This document shows, one piece after another, positions 57,923 to 64,000 of a stretch of 64,000 bases of DNA. Source of the DNA: JAHJQQ01 sp963737555 (GTDB lineage Bacteria; Pseudomonadota; Gammaproteobacteria; Thiohalobacterales; Thiohalobacteraceae). The first letter of the stretch is position 1, and each line of letters opens with the position of its first letter. The stretch lies in the NCBI GenBank assembly GCA_963737555.1, contig CAVTTB010000001.1:276176-340175 (forward strand), read 5' to 3'. Below the pieces are notes generated by a model. The model was given only the letters and a program-made list of their open reading frames with translations, ran no database searches and was not told where the DNA came from. The translations under genes were made by a program, and so were the position numbers.

Positions 57923-59847
57923 TCAGGCGGCAGCGGTTTGCTGTTTCAGACGGCCTGCCCCACAGGATCAGCGTCGCCAGCATCAACAGGCCACCCTGGA
58001 CGGCGAGACCTTGCAGGTTCGGGTAGATGCCGAGCAGATCGATGCGCGGGAAGCTGATCGGGTCGAGCGGCAGTTTGCCGGCCTCTTGCAGCGCGGCGAT
58101 GCCCTTGCCGGCGAAGACCACGGCCAGCGCGAACATGAAGATGCCGGTGGCCGAGAAGAACTGGCGCAGCGGCAGACGCGTGCTGTAGCGCAGGATCAGC
58201 CAGGACAATACTGCGAGCACGACCATGCCTGCGCCCAGGCCGGAGACCAGCATGCCTTGGGCCGGTGCGTCGGCCTGCACCCACAAGGCTTGATAGAACA
58301 GAATGGTCTCGAAGACTTCGCGGTAAACGGCGATGAATGACAGCGCCGTCAAACCCCACAATGTGCCTGTACCCAACGCCTTTTTTACCGAGCCGTCGAT
58401 GAAGCGTTGCCATTGCACAGCGTTGGTTTTGCTGTGCATCCAGAAGCCCACATAGAACAGCACGGCCATCGCCACCAGCGCGGCCACGCCTTCGGTGATT
58501 TCGCGATTGGCGCCGCTGAAGTCGAACAGATACAGCGAGGCGATCCAGGTCGCCACGCCCAACACCAGCGCACCCACCCAACCGTAATGCAGATAGGGCA
58601 TGGCATCGCGACGTTCGGTCTTGATCAGAAATGCGGCCAGCGCAGCGATGACCAGAATCGCTTCCAAACCTTCGCGCAGCAGAATGATGAATGCGCTGGC
58701 GAAGGCCGCGCCGGTCGACAATGTGCCTTCGCTGAGACGTTCGCCGACTTGTACGAGGAGTTGCTGCACCTGTGTGGCCTGCGCTTCGACAACAGCTCAG
58801 CGGATTGTCGCTGCGCAGTAGGTTGCGATAGGCGGTCATGGCGGTTTCGACTTGGCCGCGCAGTTCGCTATCGACGGTATCCAAACGGTGTTCGACCAGT
58901 TCGAAGCCTTCCAGATAGGCCGCGACAGCCAGTTTGTACGCGGTCTCGCGTTGACCGCTGCGGTAGGCATCCAGGCTCGCGTTGAGGGTGTCGCGGGCGT
59001 AATCCAACGGCGAGGCGTTGGCGAACAGGGTTTCCGGTTGCGCGCGCAGATAGGCCATCAGTTCGGCACCCTCCGCACCGAATTCGGCGCGGGCTTCATC
59101 AGGCGTGGTGACGGTGAAGCGTTGCAGGTCGTTAAGTGCTGTGGCGGGCGACTGGCTGGCGAGGATTGTTTTACCCGCAGCGCGGGCTTCTGTCGTGGTG
59201 GCCATTTGACCGACCAGGAAGGCGAGACTCCAGCGGTCGGCTTCACTCAGTTCCGTGAAGCCGCGCATGCCGGTGTCGCCGACGCCGGCGCTGATGGTGC
59301 TGTACAAACCGTAGACGGTGCGTTGGCCGTAGCGTTCGGCATCGGTAAAGTCAGTCGGCGCCGGTTCCATGCCGCGTGCCTGCACGCCGTCGCCTTGGCC
59401 GTTCAGACCATGACACGCTGCGCAGTTGTCACTGAACAGTTGGCGGGCGCGCTGAATGTCGGGTGCCATACGCGGTACGACGATGATGTTGAACGTGCCG
59501 ATCAGGCTATGACGCAGTTCCGTGGCCGCGGCGGCGACGTCGTCGGGGGCTTGGCGTTGTTCGACCATCTGCGTGAGCTGACGGGCGCTGGTCTGAATGG
59601 CCGTGGTGTTTGCGGGTTGTGGGCAGTTGACGCGCCTGGTCCTCGATGGCGCGGGTGAAGTCGCGCATCTCATCGTACTCGGCCGGATTGATAACCTGGC
59701 CTTCATGGACCGCACCGCGATAATCGACGCCGACGTAATCGACCAACTGCACCAGTTTTGCCAGATCGACCTGCGACTGGCGGTAGTGGCCAGCGACAGG
59801 CCGGGCAGGGCGAGTAACAAAACGACACGGATGAACAGGCGGTACAT
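57923..59847 (-). CDS. Cytochrome c-FTR1 fusion iron permease (several frameshifts)
   Basis: From the ATG at 59845-59847 a signal peptide (LFIRVVLLLALPGLSLA) leads to a periplasmic region (LAKLVQLVDYVGVDYRGAVH; TFNIIVVPRMAPDIQRARQL) with one cytochrome c site, CAACH, and then to an FTR1 permease with seven helices. The permease carries REGLEAIL and YREVFETILF, the two RExxE iron-binding motifs. Frame changes occur near 59790, 59630, 58795 and 57950; the last restores the ending LKQQTAAA with a stop at 57923. About 640 residues when repaired, typical of this fusion family. Ferrous iron would be oxidised and taken up. A Fur-like box lies upstream. Confidence 0.85.
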
Positions 59848-59892
59848 GGTGTGGTCCTCGGCATGGGATGCTTGATGTGGAGTGCAAAATAC

Positions 59893-59905
59893 AATGATTC
59901 GCATT
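59893..59905 (-). promoter_or_regulatory. Candidate Fur box upstream of the FTR1 gene
   Basis: AATGATTCGCATT (minus strand AATGCGAATCATT) matches the core halves of the Fur box AATGATAATCATT at ten of 13 positions. It lies about 45 bases upstream of the FTR1 start, in the expected promoter region, and AATGCGAATCATT is a common Fur-site variant. Iron regulation of an iron permease is likely but the site is weak. Confidence 0.45.
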
Positions 59906-60068
59906 CACTGTAAAGTCCATAGCCAGCTAATGGGTGAACAAAAAGCCTTATCCACTTGTATTTACGTCAAATGTGTAAGTTCGAGTGATACGTGAGGTTC
60001 GGTGGTTGCTGGCGAGTCGGAGGTGATTTCTCTGGTTGGCTCAGCGGCCAACAGGAGATACAACGGGT

Positions 60069-60924
60069 CTACATCCCTGCGGCGGGTGCTGAGGCGGAAG
60101 GTGATGAGGCCGGTGCGGCGGGCAGAAATAGGGCCGGATCGACGCGCGCATTATTCAGGCTGACACCCCAATGCAGGTGCGGTCCGGTGACCCGGCCGGT
60201 CATGCCGACGGCGCCGATGCGATCGCCGGCCTTAACGTGGTCGCCGGGCTTCACGTCAATCCGACTCAGGTGGCAGTACATCGTAATCAGTCCCTGGCCA
60301 TGGTCGATGAACACGGTGTTGCCGTTGAAAAAGAAATCGCCGCTGTCGATCACGACAGCCGGCCGCCGGCGCGACGATCGGCGTACCTTCGGCGGCGGCG
60401 ATGTCCATGCCGCTGTGCGGCTTGCGCGGTTGATCATTGAAGATGCGCCGCGAACCAAACGAACTGCTGCGCACACCGGCGGTCGGCGGCAGGAAATCGG
60501 TCACGACGCTGGCGTGCTCGCTGAAGCGTGTCAGGGCCTTGCCGATGCGCGCGGTTTCTTTGGCGATGCGTTGCAGATCCGCCGCATTCGGTTCGACCTT
60601 GCGTTTGTCCTTGATGGTCAGGCGCTGCGTGTCATAGGCCTTGTCGGTGACGGTGAACGCCAGTTGTACGCGCTGGCCGTTGCCGCGCTCGACGTCCAGC
60701 CGGTGCTGGCCGGGTTTGGCGTCCAACGATAAACCCACGATGGCATACCACTGTCCCTGGTCGGGCGTGATCAATACGCGGCTGCCGTTGTAGCGCGCGC
60801 GCGGCGGCTGGGACGATTCGCCGAGGGCGATCACGGCGACACCGCCGGGCACCGGCTCGGCGCGTGGCAGTGCCTGCGCGAGACCAGGGAGCAGAAAAAA
60901 AACCAACAGCAATATTCGACGCAT
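60069..60924 (-). CDS. M23 family peptidase (one frameshift)
   Basis: A periplasmic LytM-type peptidase. It starts with a signal peptide (MRRILLLVFFLLPGLAQA), then a region of unknown fold and the M23 domain: SSFGSRRIFNDQPRKPHSGM with the first zinc His, followed by D. A frame change near 60360 leads to the rest, VVIDSGDFFFNGNTVFIDHG, MYCHLSRIDVKPGD and the zinc motif GPHLHWGV. About 285 residues when repaired. Both catalytic motifs are intact, so it may cleave peptidoglycan rather than act only as an activator. It lies eight bases after xseA, so the two may be cotranscribed. Confidence 0.88.
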
Positions 60925-60931
60925 AAGAGCC

Positions 60932-62293
60932 CTAATCTTCCGCAGGTGGTTCGAGCGCATCCACGACACAGTGAAGACGGCCGCGCGCCAGGCGTGCCTC
61001 GATGCGATCACCACGTTGTACATGCTGCGTAGTCTGCAGCACATGGCCATCGGCTGTGGTGACGATGGCATAGCCGCGATCCAGGGTGGCCAGCGGACTG
61101 ACAGTATTCAAGCCATGGGCAAGTGCCGAAAGATGCTGACGCAAGTGTTTGAGTTGAGTGTGCACGCCAACGTGCAGGCGCCGCACCAAGGCGCTCTGCA
61201 GATCGCGCAGGTGTTGCAGTCGCGGGCCGGGATGATGGCGTTGCAGTTGCGCCTGCAGGGTTGCCAGCCGTGACGCGCGGCCCTGCAGCGCACTGCGCAG
61301 GCCACGTTGTAATCGTTGTTCCAGTTCGTCGAGACGCTGCGCGCGTTGCCGCAAACGCTGTCCGGGATGCTGCTGTTGCAGGCGCTTGCCGATCCACGTC
61401 AAACGTTCGCCGAGGCGCTGCATCTGCCGGGTCAGACGTTTGTACAGTTCGCTGTCGAGCGCGCGTAATTGATTCAACCAGTCATGCTGATCCGGGCTGA
61501 CCATTTCCGCGGCGACCGACGGTGTCGGCGCACGTTGGTCGGCGACGAAATCGGCGATGGTGAAATCGACTTCGTGGCCGACGCCGCTCACCGTCGGGAT
61601 ACTGCAATCGAAAATCGCGCGGGCGACGATTTCTTCATTGAACGCCCACAGGTCTTCCAGCGAACCGCCACCGCGCGCAATGATCAGTACATCGCACTCA
61701 CGACGCGCATCCGCACGGCGAATCATCGCCGCAATCTCCGCGCCGGCCGCCTGACCTTGCACCGCGACCGGATAGATCAGCACCGGGATCGCCGGGAAGC
61801 GCCGTTTGAGCACGCTCAAAATGTCACGGATGGCCGCACCGGTCGGTGAAGTGATCACGCCGATGCGTTTCGGCAGCGTCGGCAGGGCGCGTTTGTGCGC
61901 GGCCTCGAACAGACCTTCGGCGGCAAGCTTCTGCTTGAGCGCCTCGAAGGCGCGTTGCAGGGCGCCGTCGCCGGCTTCTTCCATGCTTTGCACAATGAGT
62001 TGGTAGTCGCCGCGCGCCTCGTACAGCGACAGGCTGGCGCGCACGACTACTTGGGCGCCATCCGCCGGCCGGAATTTCAGGAACCGGTTATTGCCGCGGA
62101 ACATGGCGCAGCGGATCTGGGCGTTGGCGTCCTTGAGGGTGAAATACACATGCCCGGAGGAGGGGCGTGAGACATTGGATAACTCGCCCTGAACCCAAAT
62201 CAGCGGAAACGCGCCCTCCAGCAGGCCACGCGCCTCGGCATTGAGGCGGCCAACGCTGTAGACATCACGGTCATCGGGGCTCGGAATCGACAT
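60932..62293 (-). CDS. xseA: Exodeoxyribonuclease VII large subunit
   Basis: XseA forms the catalytic part of ExoVII, which digests single-stranded DNA. The OB-fold N-terminal domain (VGRLNAEARGLLEGAFPLIW, VSRPSSGHVYFTLKD) and the catalytic domain (RIGVITSPTGAAIRDILSVL, DVLIIARGGGSLEDLWAFNE, GVGHEVDFTIADFVADQRAP) are intact. A coiled-coil region follows (RQMQRLGERLTWIG to ALARLE-like repeats). Length is 453 residues. It is divergent from guaB. Confidence 0.96.
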   Translation of the reverse strand: MSIPSPDDRDVYSVGRLNAEARGLLEGAFPLIWVQGELSNVSRPSSGHVYFTLKDANAQIRCAMFRGNNRFLKFRPADGAQVVVRASLSLYEARGDYQLIVQSMEEAGDGALQRAFEALKQKLAAEGLFEAAHKRALPTLPKRIGVITSPTGAAIRDILSVLKRRFPAIPVLIYPVAVQGQAAGAEIAAMIRRADARRECDVLIIARGGGSLEDLWAFNEEIVARAIFDCSIPTVSGVGHEVDFTIADFVADQRAPTPSVAAEMVSPDQHDWLNQLRALDSELYKRLTRQMQRLGERLTWIGKRLQQQHPGQRLRQRAQRLDELEQRLQRGLRSALQGRASRLATLQAQLQRHHPGPRLQHLRDLQSALVRRLHVGVHTQLKHLRQHLSALAHGLNTVSPLATLDRGYAIVTTADGHVLQTTQHVQRGDRIEARLARGRLHCVVDALEPPAED

Positions 62294-62468
62294 GGCGGCA
62301 TCTTAGCGTGGATTCCGCCCTGCTCGAACAAGTTCTGCGCGGTGCTGACCGCCAACGGGGAGTCATTCCGCTGCTCCCCCGTGCAATACCCATCGGTGAC
62401 AAGCCCAAGCGGATTGCCTGGAATAATGTCCGGTTACGCGGCACCCACCCGACTTGCAGCGGGTGCGG

Positions 62469-62497
62469 TTTACCCTAAGGCCCCCAGAACCTATAAT
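62469..62497 (+). promoter_or_regulatory. guaB promoter
   Basis: TTTACC (62469-62474), a 17-base spacer and a perfect TATAAT (62492-62497) form a sigma70-type promoter 42 bases before the guaB start. Confidence 0.75.
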
Positions 62498-62539
62498 CGC
62501 CGGTCTCACCTCAAGCCTTTAGGTATGGACTCACCCCTT

Positions 62540-64000
62540 ATGCTGCGCATTGCCGAAGAAGCCCTCACCTTTGATGACGTCCTGCTCCTGCCCGATCATT
62601 CGACCATCCTGCCCAAGGATGTCGACCTCAGAACCCAGTTGACCCGCGACATCACCCTGAACATCCCGCTGCTGTCGGCGGCCATGGACACGGTCAGCGA
62701 GGCGCGTCTGGCCATCGCCCTGGCGCAGGAAGGCGGCATCGGCATCATTCACAAGAATATGACGTTGGAGCAGCAAGCCAACCAAGTGCGTGCGGTGAAA
62801 AAATTCGAGAGCGGCGTCATCAAAGACCCGATCACGGTGGGACCGACCACCAGTATTCGCGAAGTGCTCGACCTGACCCGCGCGCATAACATCTCCGGCG
62901 TGCCGGTGGTCGACGGCAATGAGTTGGTCGGCATCGTCACCAACCGCGATTTGCGTTTCGAATCGCGCTTCGATTCGCCGGTGTCGGAGGTGATGACGCC
63001 GAAGGATCGCCTGGTCACGGTGAAAGAGGGCGCCGACAAGGATGAGATCGTGCGACTGCTGCACGCGCATCGCATCGAGAAGGTGTTGGTGATCGACAAT
63101 AATTTCTCCTTGCGCGGCCTGATCACCGTCAAGGACATTCAGAAGGCCACCGACAAACCCAATGCCTGCAAAGACGATCAGGCGCAGCTGCGGGTTGGCG
63201 CTGCCGTGGGTGTGGGCGCCGGCACGGATGAACGCGTCGCCGCGCTGGTCGCCGCCGGTGTCGATGTCATCGTCGTCGATACCGCGCACGGTCATTCCAA
63301 GGGCGTGCTCGATCGCGTCGCCTGGGTGAAAAAACATTTTCCGGAAGTGCAGGTCATCGGCGGCAATATCGCCACCGCCGAGGCGGCGTTGGCGCTGGTC
63401 AAGGCCGGTGCGGATGGCGTCAAGGTCGGTATCGGTCCGGGTTCGATCTGCACCACGCGCATCGTCGCCGGTGTCGGCGTGCCGCAGATCAGCGCGGTGT
63501 CGAATGTCGCGGCGGCGTTGTTCAAGAGCGGCGTGCCGTTGATCGCCGACGGCGGTATCCGCTATTCGGGCGACATGGCCAAGGCGATTGCGGCCGGTGC
63601 GTATTCGATCATGATCGGCAGCATGTTCGCCGGTACCGAAGAGGCGCCCGGTGAAGTCGAACTGTTCCAGGGCCGTTCGTATAAATCCTATCGCGGCATG
63701 GGTTCGCTCGGCGCGATGGCCGGTCAGCAGGGTTCTTCGGACCGTTATTTCCAGGAAGGCAATTCCGCGGAGAAACTGGTGCCCGAAGGCATCGAAGGCC
63801 GCGTGCCGTTCAAGGGCCCGTTGGGCCCGGTGATTCATCAGCTGCTCGGCGGTCTGCGTTCCAGCATGGGTTACACCGGCTGCAAGACCATCGAAGAGAT
63901 GCGCACCAAGCCGAAGTTCGTGCGCGTCACCAGCGCCGGCATGGCCGAGAGCCATGTGCACGATGTGCAGATCACCAAGGAAGCACCGAACTATCGCGTG
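62540..64000 (+). CDS. guaB: IMP dehydrogenase (stop codon just beyond the window)
   Basis: IMPDH makes XMP, the committed step of GMP synthesis. The start MLRIAEEALTFDDVLLLPDH and the length of 487 codons to the window edge match full-length GuaB; the last residues NYRV are the usual C-terminus, so only the stop is likely missing. The catalytic cysteine is in GPGSICTTRIVAGVGVPQ, and the two CBS domains lie at about residues 95-205 (ISGVPVVDGNELVGIVTNRD). The mobile flap (YRGMGSLGAM) is intact. guaA, the usual partner, would lie beyond the window. Confidence 0.97.
   Translation, partial: MLRIAEEALTFDDVLLLPDHSTILPKDVDLRTQLTRDITLNIPLLSAAMDTVSEARLAIALAQEGGIGIIHKNMTLEQQANQVRAVKKFESGVIKDPITVGPTTSIREVLDLTRAHNISGVPVVDGNELVGIVTNRDLRFESRFDSPVSEVMTPKDRLVTVKEGADKDEIVRLLHAHRIEKVLVIDNNFSLRGLITVKDIQKATDKPNACKDDQAQLRVGAAVGVGAGTDERVAALVAAGVDVIVVDTAHGHSKGVLDRVAWVKKHFPEVQVIGGNIATAEAALALVKAGADGVKVGIGPGSICTTRIVAGVGVPQISAVSNVAAALFKSGVPLIADGGIRYSGDMAKAIAAGAYSIMIGSMFAGTEEAPGEVELFQGRSYKSYRGMGSLGAMAGQQGSSDRYFQEGNSAEKLVPEGIEGRVPFKGPLGPVIHQLLGGLRSSMGYTGCKTIEEMRTKPKFVRVTSAGMAESHVHDVQITKEAPNYRV

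Noticed and set aside
62531..63961. 476-codon open frame on the minus strand
   Set aside because: It is antisense to guaB over its full length; guaB is certain.
1..64000. CRISPR array, tRNA or rRNA gene
   Set aside because: I read all larger gaps and found no regularly spaced repeats, no tRNA-like cloverleaf with a TTC loop and no rRNA sequence.

Overview
The window is a GC-rich bacterial chromosome segment from a gammaproteobacterium. The evidence is gene content and order: iscR-iscS-iscU-iscA-hscB-hscA-fdx-iscX, then rlmN-pilW-rodZ-hisS-yfgM-bamB-der, the EF-P beta-lysylation set (epmB, efp, epmA), ybbA/ybbP opposite tesA, and xseA opposite guaB. FimX and PilW point to type IV pili. Pyruvate:ferredoxin oxidoreductase behind a candidate FNR box points to some anaerobic metabolism. 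I cannot name the genus; a Chromatiales-like lineage would fit.

Layout. 1-4.4 kb: a decayed KilA-N gene behind an AddA/RecB-like helicase-nuclease (minus). 4.8-9.5 kb: fimX, a GNAT acetyltransferase and a PilZ-like protein. 9.6-12.4 kb: epmB, efp, epmA. 12.6-17.9 kb: a PBP7-like endopeptidase, an Mce/Mla-type lipid ABC transporter with its auxiliary lipoprotein, and trmJ. 18.0-24.7 kb: cysE and the complete isc operon, with an IscR operator that overlaps the cysE stop codon. 24.9-32.7 kb: the rlmN-to-der housekeeping run. 32.7-33.6 kb: a gene-free block of nested inverted repeats. 33.7-36.1 kb: SET protein, VOC protein, methyltransferase and a DUF4197 lipoprotein. 36.4-42.9 kb: an apparent biosynthetic operon with its own two-component system. 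42.9-52.1 kb: an ene-reductase, a secreted hypothetical, ybbP/ybbA, tesA, a CHAD protein and a SulP transporter. 52.2-57.9 kb: two small proteins, nifJ and a DHOD-like protein. 57.9-64.0 kb: a cytochrome c-FTR1 iron permease, an M23 peptidase, xseA and guaB (its stop lies just past the end).

The best candidate for an undescribed system is the operon at 36.4-42.9 kb. It encodes a thermostable-hemolysin-family (GNAT-like) protein, an AMP-forming acyl ligase, a heme-oxygenase-like diiron protein, a periplasmic TPR protein, a short-chain dehydrogenase and a QseB/QseC-type two-component system. A PmrA/QseB-like direct repeat sits at the right place in the first promoter. The gene set suggests synthesis or modification of an acyl-derived small molecule; the product is unknown.

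About two dozen single-base frameshifts interrupt otherwise well-conserved genes, including hscA, cysE, rodZ and ybbA. Several fall in short homopolymers, so most are probably assembly or sequencing indels rather than real pseudogenes. The KilA-N gene is the exception: it is broken many times in under 1 kb.
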